Notes: generated from the letters alone by a model not told the origin. A DNA stretch of 64,000 nt from Candidatus Bathyarchaeota archaeon (GCA_016934355.1 JAFGTA010000101.1:32401-96400), one strand, 5' to 3'; positions 50,468 through 60,967 are shown, numbered from the stretch's first letter. Translations and numbers: made by a program.

Positions 50468-50545
50468 TATTTTGTTGGAAGGAAGTTATATCAACCTAAT
50501 GCTAAACCGGTGGAGGGCTGCGGGTAAGGCGATGGTTGACTGAAA

Positions 50546-51424
50546 TTACCTATACGCCTCTAGGAAGGTAGTCACAACCCTGAGCAGAGGCCCAACCTCC
50601 CACGAGTAGCAGCCGAGGTTATGGCCGTACATCTCCATGTAGACGTGCCGTGCGTCCGGTATCCGCTCCAGCGCGTACTCCACCTCGTCGTCCGCCAGTA
50701 TAGCGCCCTTCTCCATGTTGCCTTGGATGAGGAGCACGGGGCACCTGATTCCGCTGATGAGTTCAGGGTCATACCCATCCATCACATGCTCGTATGCGAC
50801 GTCGTCGAGTCCTCCCCTCGCCCACGGCGTCAACACATAGGGGTCCAGCGCCCGCAGGTAGAGCGTCTTACTCAGGATCGCTATGCAGTCCAGCCCGTCA
50901 CCGTACCTGCCTGGCTCCCTCCACGGTATCTCAATGGGCATCTCCGCCACCTCCCTCACTAGCTCGTTCAACGGCAGGTCGAGGCCGGCGATCCTCTCCC
51001 AGCCGCTCCAGAAGGTACGGTAGTCCCTCATCACGCCTCTCACCTTCTCTGGCTTGATGTTGGCGTCCCCGAAGACCAGCGCCCTCACCAGTTCTGGGCG
51101 CTTGGAGGAAACCATGAGGGAGATCATGCCACCGAGCGACGCGGCGTACATGAAAGTGGACTCACCGATAACATCCTCGATGAAGCCGACGGTGTCCTCG
51201 ATGTGGTCCCTGTACCTGTACGGCGGTGTGCGGCTGCTTCCGCCGTGGCCCCTGAAGTCCAGGGCGTAGACGTGCCACCTCTGTGATAGGGCGGGCAGCA
51301 CAGGCTGGAAGAACTGCCACCTGTCGGATAACCCGTGAAGTAAGAGCAGGGGCGGACCGCTGTCGGGCCCCTCGGCGTAGTTCAGTGTAACACCGTTTTT
51401 CTCGTAGAGCTTCTCGGTCAGCAT
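50546..51424 (-). CDS. Alpha/beta-hydrolase fold enzyme
   Basis: 292 residues, ATG start. Oxyanion segment LLLHGLSDRWQFFQPVLPAL, DFRGHGGSSRTPPYRYRDH, nucleophile elbow FMYAASLGGMISLM (Ser after Ala-Ala rather than the common Gly-His/Tyr), an acid in CPVLLIQGNMEKGAIL, and the catalytic His in MYGHNLGCYSW. It probably hydrolyses an ester, thioester or C-C bond of a small metabolite. Neighbours are an MFS permease and an amidohydrolase, all on the minus strand. Confidence 0.83.
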   Translation of the reverse strand: MLTEKLYEKNGVTLNYAEGPDSGPPLLLLHGLSDRWQFFQPVLPALSQRWHVYALDFRGHGGSSRTPPYRYRDHIEDTVGFIEDVIGESTFMYAASLGGMISLMVSSKRPELVRALVFGDANIKPEKVRGVMRDYRTFWSGWERIAGLDLPLNELVREVAEMPIEIPWREPGRYGDGLDCIAILSKTLYLRALDPYVLTPWARGGLDDVAYEHVMDGYDPELISGIRCPVLLIQGNMEKGAILADDEVEYALERIPDARHVYMEMYGHNLGCYSWEVGPLLRVVTTFLEAYR

Positions 51425-51469
51425 ACTAGAGTACAGGGTATACTTGATGTTAAGGTGCTCGTAGCGGCG

Positions 51470-52702
51470 CTACTCCTCCCTCACCTCAGGCTCCCTCAGC
51501 GTGAACACGGCTATCGAAGCGCCGACAGCCATGAGGGCAGCCGCTACTAGGAACGGCGAGCTGACGCCGCGGCTCTGAAAGAGTACTCCTCCGAGGTAGT
51601 TGCCGCCGCCGTAGAGCAGGGACCAGATCACCGTCGTCAACGCGTTGAACCGCCCCCGATGCTCCTTGGGGCAGAAGTCCACGAACAGGGCGTGCCACGC
51701 GGGCTGGCCGACAGCGGCGGAGAGCGTGACCGCGACCCTCGTCACCAGCACCCAGAGGAAGCTGTGGCTGTTCACGTACAGGAAGTAGGTTAAAGGCCAC
51801 GTTATCATCGAGGCAAGGACGAACTTGATCCTGCCCTGCTCGTCCGACGGCGACGCTACGAGGAGGAGGGTGACGCAGTGGACGATGAGGACAACGCTCA
51901 TGATGAAGCCATACTGGGACGCGGACAGACCGACCCCCTCGGTGGCGTAGGTCACGTAGTACGGGTCACCGAGGCCGAGAGCCAAAGTGAATATGAAGTC
52001 AACAAGGAGGAACGCCTTGAACGGCCCGCTGAGGCTACGCACAGTGTCCCTGAAGTCTCCCGCCATTGTCTTCAACGATGTATTAGAGACGCTTACCTCC
52101 TGCCTCTCCGTTAGCGTCTCCTTAAGGTAAAGTTGTCTTACCAGCGAGGCTAATGCCCCTAAGGCGAACACGATCACGTACCCCCACATCATCGCCGTCC
52201 TGACGCCGTACCTGTCCATGACGACACCGATGAGTGAAGGTGAGAGGAAGCCCACCACTTGGGGACCGACCAGCAGCAGGGCGTATCCCATCGCCCTATT
52301 CTCAGGGTCCGTAGAGTCGCCAACTATCGATGCCATGGAGGGCTCGCGGAACCCCATGAACACTGCCTCAAGCACAGCGGCGAGCATCAGGAACTTGATG
52401 TCCGGGGCGAACGCCCTGACCAGAGCCACGCTGGAAAGGAGGTAGCTCATGGTGTACACTATCCTCTTGCGGCCTACCTTGTCGGCGAGGTAGCCGCCTA
52501 TGAACCCGGGGGCAACCTTGATGACGGCGCTCAACGCGAATATCTCGCCGATGTTCACATAGTTGCCACCGAGCTCCAGGACGTATAGGGCGAAGAACGG
52601 CGTGGTCAGGTTGCCTGCGAGGGTCCAGAGCCCCGTCGTGACTATCATCACGCCTATGTTGCCGCGTGTTGCGGACCTTATCTTATGTAACGTATTTACC
52701 AA
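51470..52702 (-). CDS. Major facilitator superfamily permease
   Basis: 410 residues with about 12 spans; TTG start (an internal start is possible). Motif A in the first half is GGYLADKVGRKRIVYTMS; the second-half equivalent is weak (ASPSDEQGRIKFVLAS). FREPSMASIVGDSTDPENRA precedes TM5. It is the third permease of this type in the window. Adjacent hydrolase and amidohydrolase genes suggest transport of a catabolic substrate; inference only. Confidence 0.86.
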   Translation of the reverse strand: MVNTLHKIRSATRGNIGVMIVTTGLWTLAGNLTTPFFALYVLELGGNYVNIGEIFALSAVIKVAPGFIGGYLADKVGRKRIVYTMSYLLSSVALVRAFAPDIKFLMLAAVLEAVFMGFREPSMASIVGDSTDPENRAMGYALLLVGPQVVGFLSPSLIGVVMDRYGVRTAMMWGYVIVFALGALASLVRQLYLKETLTERQEVSVSNTSLKTMAGDFRDTVRSLSGPFKAFLLVDFIFTLALGLGDPYYVTYATEGVGLSASQYGFIMSVVLIVHCVTLLLVASPSDEQGRIKFVLASMITWPLTYFLYVNSHSFLWVLVTRVAVTLSAAVGQPAWHALFVDFCPKEHRGRFNALTTVIWSLLYGGGNYLGGVLFQSRGVSSPFLVAAALMAVGASIAVFTLREPEVREE

Positions 52703-52869
52703 TGTGCTTCACATGCATCGTTTTTGGGATACAAACTGGGAGCGATTAGAGGTTCAGAAATGTTAAGATGCGAGGCTCATGTTTCCCACGACAGCTTATA
52801 GTCTCAGTTAGCACTGTATTAAATTTAACTCAGGATCGATGATAAAGTTGCATAAATGGTATTGGGGAG

Positions 52870-54249
52870 TCAGTGCTTGGACTTCTCCTCCCATATCGTC
52901 CTCTGGTCTGGATGCTCCTCGAAGAACCTGTCAATGATCTCGTCGCAGGTGCCTTGAGCCTTCAGCAGCGCACCCCGCATGTCGACAGTGGTGAGACGCT
53001 TATCCTTTTTTAGGAACCTGCCGTCACAGATCACGTTATCGATGTCCCCCGGCGTAGCATAGAGGAAGACACTGGTAACGGGGTCACGTGTGGGCGTTAT
53101 GTACGGGTTCATGAGGTCGATTGTTATTACGTCCGCCTTCTTTCCAGCCTCGAGGCTGCCTACCTCGCTATCCATTCCCAGCGCCTTGGCGCCGCCTATG
53201 GTAGCGAGCTCCAGCATGTCGTAGAAACTGGGGCGGGCTGTGCGCCTGCTATCATTGATCATCCCAAGGTACCCGCCCGTCTTGCCTGCTCTCGTCATGA
53301 CGCCCACCCTCTGCTCCCTGATGAGGTCAAGCATGTCGTGATAGTAGTCGTCTGTGCCCAGCCCCACAGGTATACCCATGTCCAGCCAGTCGACAAGAGG
53401 AGACTCCACGCTGTGGCAGTGAAGAATAGACATCCCCGTCTCCTTGATGAGCCCAAAGTCCTTTGCCGTCCCATAGGTGAGATGGGCGCCGCTCAGACTC
53501 ACATCCATGACCCCCAGGTCGTATAGGTGCTGGGGCGGCGTCTTCCCGAAGAGCTTCTGAACCTGCCTGTACTCGCGCTGGCTCTGACTGAGGTGAGTGG
53601 TCATCCTTAGCCCGTGCTCGTCTGCGAACTCCTTGCATTCCATGTAGACGTCGGGCATCGCCATGTCCGGCGCCTTGGGGCACATCAACGTGGTTATCCT
53701 GCCGTATGCTTTACCATGCCAGTTATAGTACAGGTCCTTAGCTCTCTTCACGGCGGCGTCCCTCTTCTCCGGGAGATACACGAACTCGCCGTGCTTCAGC
53801 TTCTCAAGGTCCACGTGCTCGATGTCACCCGCCAAGTGGCACCTGTTACCCGCCTCGGCGACGGCGCTCGCGTAGCCGTCCGGGTATGTGTAGACAAGCA
53901 TGCTCGTGGTGCAGCCGCCGTAGATGAACTCGGCGCAGCTCGCCAGCCCCAGGGTCTCCATCTGCTCGGGGCGCCTGTAGCCCTCCAGCGGAAGGTTGGT
54001 CTCGAAGAAGTCGCCCATCAGCTCGTAGACGCCTCGGAAATACTGCTGCAGGTGGCTGTGGGCGTTCACGAACCCGGGCATCACAAGGTGGTGTCCCGCG
54101 TCCACCACGTGCTCGGGGGCGCGTACCTTGAGGTCTCTCCCTACCTCGGCGATCTGGTTGTCCACGATGTGGACGTCGCCTTCGGGGATGATCCTCCTGT
54201 CGGCGTCCATGGTGACGACGAAACCGCCTCTGATGAGGATGTCTGTCAT
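52870..54249 (-). CDS. Amidohydrolase (cytosine deaminase/chlorohydrolase/SsnA-like)
   Basis: 459 residues from the ATG at 54249. TIM-barrel metal hydrolase with small N/C beta-sandwich: LVMPGFVNAHSHLQQYFRG (HxH), LRMTTHLSQSQREY (third His), LSGAHLTYG, LHCHSVESP, and the metal Asp in GLGTDDYYHDMLDL, then EVGSLEAGKKADVITIDL. The family deaminates or dechlorinates N-heterocycles and related amines. The closest general type is SsnA/MtaD/TrzN; the exact substrate is unknown. The frame stays open to 54345, but MTDILIRGGFVVTMD is the standard start. Confidence 0.87.
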   Translation of the reverse strand: MTDILIRGGFVVTMDADRRIIPEGDVHIVDNQIAEVGRDLKVRAPEHVVDAGHHLVMPGFVNAHSHLQQYFRGVYELMGDFFETNLPLEGYRRPEQMETLGLASCAEFIYGGCTTSMLVYTYPDGYASAVAEAGNRCHLAGDIEHVDLEKLKHGEFVYLPEKRDAAVKRAKDLYYNWHGKAYGRITTLMCPKAPDMAMPDVYMECKEFADEHGLRMTTHLSQSQREYRQVQKLFGKTPPQHLYDLGVMDVSLSGAHLTYGTAKDFGLIKETGMSILHCHSVESPLVDWLDMGIPVGLGTDDYYHDMLDLIREQRVGVMTRAGKTGGYLGMINDSRRTARPSFYDMLELATIGGAKALGMDSEVGSLEAGKKADVITIDLMNPYITPTRDPVTSVFLYATPGDIDNVICDGRFLKKDKRLTTVDMRGALLKAQGTCDEIIDRFFEEHPDQRTIWEEKSKH

Positions 54250-54364
54250 AACTATCGCTCCATATGAAACGTGGAGAGGATAAAAAACCATCCAGAAGCA
54301 GAGAGTCGAGGTTATTATGGCTTGATGGTACCAAAGATTATTCATCTCCCCTGCATACTAGTTT

Positions 54365-54616
54365 GTGATTCGGATTGATGTGATGAACCCGAAGAAAAAG
54401 CTGCCCGACGGCTCAGAAGAGATAGAACGAAAAGGCGAGTACATTCTAGTAAAGCACAGCCTCGACGGTCAGCCCTACTATAGTATATTCCTCTTCTACG
54501 AGTCAAGCAAAGGCACATTGTACGTCCCCCGCGGCGGGGGCGGAAGAGACCTCGACCAAGTGAAACAGCAGCTAGATAGAATCACAAGAGCCAAACGCTT
54601 AGTAAAGGCTCCGTGA
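54365..54616 (+). CDS. Small protein of unknown function
   Basis: 83 residues from GTG 54365 (77 from the ATG at 54383). The middle is beta-rich (YILVKHSLDGQPYYSIFLFY, then ESSKGTLYVPRGGGGRDLDQ) and the C-terminus is a basic helix (VKQQLDRITRAKRLVKAP). It lies divergently from the amidohydrolase gene with A/T-rich sequence between. No family recognised; the organised strand-plus-helix pattern makes it a likely real gene. Confidence 0.55.
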   Translation: MIRIDVMNPKKKLPDGSEEIERKGEYILVKHSLDGQPYYSIFLFYESSKGTLYVPRGGGGRDLDQVKQQLDRITRAKRLVKAP

Positions 54617-54736
54617 TGTCTAGGTCGAGGATTTTATACCGGAATAATATCGATTGAATTGTCGGTTACCGGGATTTACTATATTAATCCAAGTGGTCAT
54701 GTGTGAGGATGTTAATGTTCGAAAATATGGTTCGCT

Positions 54737-57700
54737 CTACTTCTTCCTGAACGTATAGAATGTTGATGCAACCCCGATAAGAGCCGCAACTATGGCGACC
54801 GACCTAATATCAAGGTTGATCCAACTTTTTTCAAGTACGATGATCGTTATCTCTTCCGAATTCAGCAACTGGTTCAACTCGTACTTGTCGTCTGTCAAGC
54901 CCGTTACCTTGATTACGTGTTCGCCTGGCTTATTCATCACCTTCGTGTACTCCCATCTGTTGTGATCCTCACTCCAAGCCATTTCCGTATTATTCAGATA
55001 GACCTGCCCTGATGACCCGTTAAACTCTGTTTCATCGAAGAGGTATTCGGCTTTACACCACACGGTTACTGGGCTTCCCTGGGGTACCTCGGTGGCGTTT
55101 GCTTCCAGCTGTGTTATGTTAAGACAGTCCCAGATACATGCGACGGTGTTCGATGAGAAGCAGGTGATGTCATTTTCAGAGTCATGTATCTCTGACACAG
55201 TGAATATCTTTTTCCCGACCTCGTCGTTTGTCGCTGAAGTGTTTAGGAGTATTTCTCCTTCGAATTCTTGGTGGTCGTAGAGGTAGTATCCGTGCATGGT
55301 TATGTTTGTGGCTTCACTGACGTCTATGCGTGTATCCGGGTTAGCCAGATCGACGTGCACCATATCGTAAATCAGTCGTAGAGTGTTTGATGTAAAGCAA
55401 TGTAAGCCATACGAGTGGTCGTCGATGTCATTGATGGTGAAGTTGTACTCGCCCACCTCCGTCTTGTTGAATGTGTCGTTATACGCTAAGGTGCCGTTGA
55501 AAAGAGTCTCATCGAATACATACCATGCATCATACGAGATGGCGGGAGTATCTCCTACACCGATCCTTTCTCTAGGAGAATGTAAAGTGATGTTCACCAT
55601 GTCCCAGATCACGGTGATGTTCTCGACCGCTACCTCGTAATCCTCTACTTTCGACCCTTCGACGTTTTCAACGGCGTGAACCACCTCGCCGACTTGATGT
55701 GACGAGAAGTTTAGCAGAGCCCAACCTGACGTGTCAGTGATAGCCTCTACGCCATAGATTTTTACCGTGCATTTTGTCGCGTTTGTTCCATCTTCAAACG
55801 AGAGATGGTACCCAATAGTAACGTTACAGCCAACATCGACCCTGTAGCCTGATTGATAAGCCTCGTCCACCTTGACATCCATCGTGGTTGGCGGCAGAGG
55901 GAAAGAAAAGCCGCCTGATGACCCTGACGTAGGCGGCGGTGGGCTCGGCTCCAAGAAAACAAGTTCAATGAGGTGCGAGCTGTGAACATATTCTAGCGTG
56001 ATAACCCAGCTATGACCCTCGTTCCTGTAAGTAAAGCTAGTCGTAACGCCGTCGATCCTAATCACAAGGTCATCTATATCGGGCATCAGCTCTTTACCGA
56101 TCCGAATAAGAATCGATCCTTCTGTACCTGTCTCTCCTTCGACGTTTATGCTGATCTTCTTTTGACCAGTTGTGTGTACAATGAACTGTATATTTGAGTT
56201 ACTGGAGACGAACAGGAGCTCATCAACTGAAGTCGAGAAGTAAGCACTAGCTGTATCTTCGATGGGCTTCACATACTGCCCTTCGTCTCCTTCGTAAACG
56301 AGTTTAACATGTTTGATACCATCCGTATCGGGCGTCCATAAAACCAAATTGTCTTGGCACCAGCTTACCAGCTGTTCGTCGAACTGTATCCACTCTTCTT
56401 CGCTTTGGTAATAATATTTAATCAGTGCATCCTCAAGAGACAGGTCTGGTGGGCAAATTAACTGGTGCCCTACCTCGATTTCTCCTTGAAGATTATTATC
56501 TAAGGCGATATCCATTTGCGGCTGTAACCAGCATTCAGTTGTTTGCTGCCCCGCGTTATCAACGTGTGAGAACTCGTGTCCGAGTAGGTTCTCTGTCTTT
56601 GTTGCGCTGAAAGTGTTGGCGCCAAGTTGCTCGGGCTTGAATTCACGTTCCCATCTGTCGTTACGCCACTCCGCTGGCTCCTCGTTTATGTATAGAGCCC
56701 CAAATGTGTCATCCATCTCGGCGTTGTCGGAGACGAAACGCGCCTTATACCATACAGTGACGGAGTCGCCGTAGCTGCACTCGGTTTCGCTTACCCCTGA
56801 TTCGTACACCTCAAGGCTATCCCAGATCACAGTTGGGTACTGTGTATTTTCTGATATCTTCGAAATCCCTAGACTGTTTCCATCTATCTCTATCTGGTTG
56901 AATATGGCTTCCGTGTTCTCTAACTCTTGGACACTAATGACCCAGACGCCTTCACCGACGTGTTCAGCGGGTATACCATTTATCGTAACGGCTCCATCAG
57001 TCAAAGGAGAACCATCATACTCAGATGTGAACCAGAACTGGAGTTCTACATCTGCAGCTAGCTGTACTCTGAAGGAACTGGATTGGAGAAGCCATTGATC
57101 CCATATCAATGAAGGGCACGCCTCCACCCGTATTTTATCGACTTGTTCGGTAGACTCGACGTGTTCGATTGTAGGCGCGTACGCCCCTATCTCGTCTCCG
57201 CTGACCTGATATGTAACCCACCCTTCCTCGCCTATGCTGTATTCGGCTCCGTCGATGACCACTGTTCCTTCCTCGAGGTTTGAGAAGTCACTAAGCCAAA
57301 CTAGGTGAAGACTGATTTCTCCAGGGTCACCTACGTCGACCCGGGTAGGAGTGGAGTAAAATTCGTCGATTACAACTTTCTTTGTGTCTGGGATGATGTT
57401 GTCATCTACAAGGGTCATATTGTAAACAAGTTCTAACTCTGGTGAGTACTCCAAGATATGAAGAAGAACCCCGCTGTCCTGTTCTACGCTTATATCCATA
57501 ACGGTGTCTTCACTAAAGGCGATGAGTGACCAAGCTTCATGGTTTTTCGCAGTCGATTCGTCGATCACGTCGGAAATTACGTACGCATCATACCAAGAGA
57601 TGGGGATTTCATCGCCTATTTCGAGCTGTTCGACCTGGAATGGCCAGTGATAGTATATCGAGTATAGGTCTAGTTCCCTGTTCAGCAGGTTCAGGACAGG

Positions 57701-60535
57701 GGTTAAGATGCTTTCTGATTCTTTTGTGTGGTAGGTTCTTCTGACATTCATCTCGATCTCTGATTTATAGTCAAGGTACTCCACCATCTCCCATGCCCAA
57801 TGCTCTGCTTGACTCTCATCTAGCCGCCTGATGGTGTAGTTACAGTATGTATCTGTTTGAGGGCGGATTAGGTACGTCGTGGACAGCCGATATTCGTACC
57901 TGTTGTCTAAAACGTTTGTCTCTTCAGGCACGGGTTTAACATACGCTGTGATGTTTTGGATTCCTTCGTTCAAAAATAAATCGTAGTTATAGCTGACGGA
58001 GTATCCTTTAGGTAGATCAGGGATACTTACTGCTTCTCTGACTTCTCCATCAACATAGAACTTTGCTGTTAAATCTTCTTTATAGTCACCCAAGTTACAA
58101 TAGGTAACTATAACCTTGATTGGGTTGGTGCCGTAGGTATAGGGCTCGACTTGAATTATTGGCAGTGTTTGATGAGTTTTTGTATAATCCACTGTAGTTT
58201 TATACTTTATATTATATTGATCATTAGGGTCCTGTAATAAGAGTGTAATGTCTCCTGAGTATATACGTAAATTATAACCTGAGTATATGTAAGTAGAATA
58301 GGTAAAGACGCCGTTTTCATCCGTTTCTATTCTACTAAGATTTAGGTGAGGCTCATCGTTCCTTTCAACATATATATCGTATATTGTGTCTGGTGCATAA
58401 TATTCACCATACAGGTCAAAGTCGAGAAGTACCTGAAGGGTATTCGGATCTACAGTTAGGCTCGGTTTTTTAAGTTCGCTTGGTGTTCCAATCGTATATG
58501 GGGTATCAGTTTGCTCTTCGATAAAGAGATAATATGTATACGGGTCGTTTTGCCGGTACATCCGATATGCGCTATCAAAGATAGTTGTGTATGAGAAACA
58601 TCCTTGGTTGTCGCTTGTGACGGTCCCTACATACACTGAACTTTCTGTTGAGCTTTTATATCTCGAATATTGCAGCTCATATTCGGTGTTAGGTGTTAGA
58701 TAAGTACCTGTGATGGTAAGAGGTACCCCAAGATAACCGTAAGGTACTACAAGCTCTGGCTTGTATACGTCGGCATTAATTCTGATTAATATCTGATTCG
58801 TATTAATATCTCTAAGTCTGATTACCAGCGGAATGGTTACTTTATATAGTGTCATCAGCCGGCAATCAATAAAAGATATTTCACCGTACTCATCGCTTTC
58901 CACAGGTCCAAAAATAATCGACTCATAACCTGACTCGGTACTTATTTCAACTTGATAAAGATGGTTTGGTAAAAGATACTCGCCTATGATATCAAAGGGG
59001 TAGCCAAGCTGTACTTTATCCGTTGACAGCTCGATCGCTGGTGTGTTAAAGTATGTATAAATTGTATAGATCTCTGGGAATTCCCCGACTTGAGTGATGT
59101 TGATCTCGATATCTCCGTTGTTTTTAATGAATAGATCCTCAAGCGTAGGAATTATACATGTAGCCGAGAAGGCTCCGTAGGTGTCTGTTGTGGTAGTAGC
59201 TATTAGTAGGTAGTCATCTTCCTGTTTTACCTCGATGGTATAGTCCTGATTCGGTAACAAATGCTCCCCCGTCACTGTGAACGGGACATTGACGGACGCG
59301 GGCCCTTCGACATCAAATGTAGGAGGGTCGTACCTAATCTCAACATCATAATTTTCACCCGTGGAAACATCACATATTATTATGGTGATATTGTTCACTT
59401 CATCAAAAACAAGTTTATAACTGGAGGGAAGCTGCAGATTAGTAAGAGATAAGACGCCTGTTTCATCTGTGTATCCTTCTCCTAAAACATGGTCGGGATA
59501 ACCACTTTCAGTAAGCAGGGTAGCCGTAAATAGGGTAGTTGGGTAGAGATGCACAACATTTAGTGAGAAGGTTGTGTCTAGTCTTATCGCCTCTGGTTGT
59601 GAGATGCCTTCTGGTTTCTTGTGCTCTATCTCGAACATGAATTCGGAGACATCGAACTCTGCTCGAATGTTGATGACGTCATCGTTTAGTATGTTTCTGA
59701 AGGAATCATCAAGTGGAATATCGACGTAGTTGAACTCTCCATGCTCATTGCTTTCAACAGATCCCAGCAACACCTCAAAGTCGTCCTTGAAAGCATAGAA
59801 GGAAAAAGAAGTGCTTGGGGCAAAGTGGTAGCCACTGACCGAGAACGTGTCCTCTACACCAATTTTTTCTGGAGTCACATGATATTCGGGACCTTGATAC
59901 GCGAATGATGTAGAGAATGAATATCGATAGGGGTTCGTTCTATATGCCTCGACCACAAGGCTGTTGGGACCATTCAATAAATCGGATGTTAGGGGTATAG
60001 CAATATCCTCTATCAATATCCGGCCATCGGAGTCTGCTATAGCCGTCCCTAGCTCCAGCCATTGATCCCCGACGCCTATCTTGAAAACATAGGATGTCCC
60101 AGGGTAGAACAACTTACCGTAGAGGCCGAAAGCCCAACCTACTCGAATTACTTCAGGGTCAATCGATATCTTTGGATCTCTAAAAGGCACAAGTTCGTAT
60201 AGCACTCTGTCTCCTGAATCATGGTCCTCTATCTTTATTGGGGCGTTAGTCTGGTCCTCGAAGTTTACGTAGAAGTTGTATTCGACGGTTAGATCCGTCA
60301 GGTTAAAGGACCCGTCTTGATCGGTTGTAACGGTCCCCCATGTTATTTCGTATGAGCTTATATCGTACGAGGTCTCTGGCTCGAAACCTTCCCCTGAGAT
60401 GTAGAAGGGGGGGTAGCATCTTATCCCTTTTACCGGAACCTTGATCTCTGGTTCACCGTAAACACCAGTCGCTTGATACGCTATCCAAAGTAAGAGTATC
60501 ATGAAGAAAATTTTATGTAAATTGATCGTCTTCAA
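54737..60535 (-). CDS. Giant repeat-containing surface protein (1,932 residues)
   Basis: Exported and membrane-anchored. Signal peptide at 1-27 (FFMILLLWIAYQATGVYG). Residues 30-790 hold about eight Ig-like units of 90-100 residues, each with a form of 'F-x-V-x-G-x-x-L-x-P-x-T-x-Y' followed by 'G-x-V-x-S-D-x-x-G-x-F'. Residues 800-895 are CARDB-like (NPIKVIVTYCNLGDYKEDLT). From about 1080 a second repeat type, marked by 'x-I-W-D' and 'R-I/V-D-V-G', occurs about seven times, split by a proline/glycine linker (EPSPPPPTSGSSGG). The end is one span (VAIVAALIGVASTFYTF) plus RKK. Many N-x-S/T sequons. TTG start; the 5' half of the gene is A/T-rich. Possibly an adhesin or S-layer-associated stalk. 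Confidence 0.85.
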   Translation of the reverse strand: MKTINLHKIFFMILLLWIAYQATGVYGEPEIKVPVKGIRCYPPFYISGEGFEPETSYDISSYEITWGTVTTDQDGSFNLTDLTVEYNFYVNFEDQTNAPIKIEDHDSGDRVLYELVPFRDPKISIDPEVIRVGWAFGLYGKLFYPGTSYVFKIGVGDQWLELGTAIADSDGRILIEDIAIPLTSDLLNGPNSLVVEAYRTNPYRYSFSTSFAYQGPEYHVTPEKIGVEDTFSVSGYHFAPSTSFSFYAFKDDFEVLLGSVESNEHGEFNYVDIPLDDSFRNILNDDVINIRAEFDVSEFMFEIEHKKPEGISQPEAIRLDTTFSLNVVHLYPTTLFTATLLTESGYPDHVLGEGYTDETGVLSLTNLQLPSSYKLVFDEVNNITIIICDVSTGENYDVEIRYDPPTFDVEGPASVNVPFTVTGEHLLPNQDYTIEVKQEDDYLLIATTTTDTYGAFSATCIIPTLEDLFIKNNGDIEINITQVGEFPEIYTIYTYFNTPAIELSTDKVQLGYPFDIIGEYLLPNHLYQVEISTESGYESIIFGPVESDEYGEISFIDCRLMTLYKVTIPLVIRLRDINTNQILIRINADVYKPELVVPYGYLGVPLTITGTYLTPNTEYELQYSRYKSSTESSVYVGTVTSDNQGCFSYTTIFDSAYRMYRQNDPYTYYLFIEEQTDTPYTIGTPSELKKPSLTVDPNTLQVLLDFDLYGEYYAPDTIYDIYVERNDEPHLNLSRIETDENGVFTYSTYIYSGYNLRIYSGDITLLLQDPNDQYNIKYKTTVDYTKTHQTLPIIQVEPYTYGTNPIKVIVTYCNLGDYKEDLTAKFYVDGEVREAVSIPDLPKGYSVSYNYDLFLNEGIQNITAYVKPVPEETNVLDNRYEYRLSTTYLIRPQTDTYCNYTIRRLDESQAEHWAWEMVEYLDYKSEIEMNVRRTYHTKESESILTPVLNLLNRELDLYSIYYHWPFQVEQLEIGDEIPISWYDAYVISDVIDESTAKNHEAWSLIAFSEDTVMDISVEQDSGVLLHILEYSPELELVYNMTLVDDNIIPDTKKVVIDEFYSTPTRVDVGDPGEISLHLVWLSDFSNLEEGTVVIDGAEYSIGEEGWVTYQVSGDEIGAYAPTIEHVESTEQVDKIRVEACPSLIWDQWLLQSSSFRVQLAADVELQFWFTSEYDGSPLTDGAVTINGIPAEHVGEGVWVISVQELENTEAIFNQIEIDGNSLGISKISENTQYPTVIWDSLEVYESGVSETECSYGDSVTVWYKARFVSDNAEMDDTFGALYINEEPAEWRNDRWEREFKPEQLGANTFSATKTENLLGHEFSHVDNAGQQTTECWLQPQMDIALDNNLQGEIEVGHQLICPPDLSLEDALIKYYYQSEEEWIQFDEQLVSWCQDNLVLWTPDTDGIKHVKLVYEGDEGQYVKPIEDTASAYFSTSVDELLFVSSNSNIQFIVHTTGQKKISINVEGETGTEGSILIRIGKELMPDIDDLVIRIDGVTTSFTYRNEGHSWVITLEYVHSSHLIELVFLEPSPPPPTSGSSGGFSFPLPPTTMDVKVDEAYQSGYRVDVGCNVTIGYHLSFEDGTNATKCTVKIYGVEAITDTSGWALLNFSSHQVGEVVHAVENVEGSKVEDYEVAVENITVIWDMVNITLHSPRERIGVGDTPAISYDAWYVFDETLFNGTLAYNDTFNKTEVGEYNFTINDIDDHSYGLHCFTSNTLRLIYDMVHVDLANPDTRIDVSEATNITMHGYYLYDHQEFEGEILLNTSATNDEVGKKIFTVSEIHDSENDITCFSSNTVACIWDCLNITQLEANATEVPQGSPVTVWCKAEYLFDETEFNGSSGQVYLNNTEMAWSEDHNRWEYTKVMNKPGEHVIKVTGLTDDKYELNQLLNSEEITIIVLEKSWINLDIRSVAIVAALIGVASTFYTFRKK

Positions 60536-60718
60536 GGATAGGACCTATTCGTTTCCAGTCTTTTTTTATATATTTCCAAATATTAATATAAATTATGCGT
60601 CAACAAAAAGTTGATCTTTGTTAACTAGAACAAAAAAAACAGAGTTACTTAGAAAAATAAATTTGCATTTACCGGTTGCAAAGATTTTTTATAATGAATG
60701 TTAATAAATAAGGTGGTG

Positions 60719-60967
60719 CTAGGGCTTGACGCTGTCGGCGAAGTACTCAGGGTCGTTGCCTAGGTAGATGGGGTTCGGCTTTCCACAGCTTCTGCACTCC
60801 CTGTCCTCGTATCGTAGGTGAGCGCCGCACTTACAGACCGCCCACAGCTGAGCCCCGCAGTTGGGGCAGTACTTCGCCCCTGTCTTCGGGTGGGGCCCCT
60901 GGCTTAGGGTAGACCTGATGGCGGTCTTACAGTATGCGCAGTGACCCTGCTTGATTACAGACTCCAC
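60719..60967 (-). CDS. Multi-zinc-ribbon protein
   Basis: 82 residues starting at GTG. Eight cysteines in four pairs: HCAYCKTAI, YCPNCGAQ, CKCGAHL and CRSCGKPNP, sufficient for two zinc ribbons. It lies downstream of, and in the same direction as, ttuA with a 30-base gap, so it is the last gene of an RNA-modification operon. It could be a nucleic-acid-binding helper of that system; the function is not known. Confidence 0.72.
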   Translation of the reverse strand: MESVIKQGHCAYCKTAIRSTLSQGPHPKTGAKYCPNCGAQLWAVCKCGAHLRYEDRECRSCGKPNPIYLGNDPEYFADSVKP

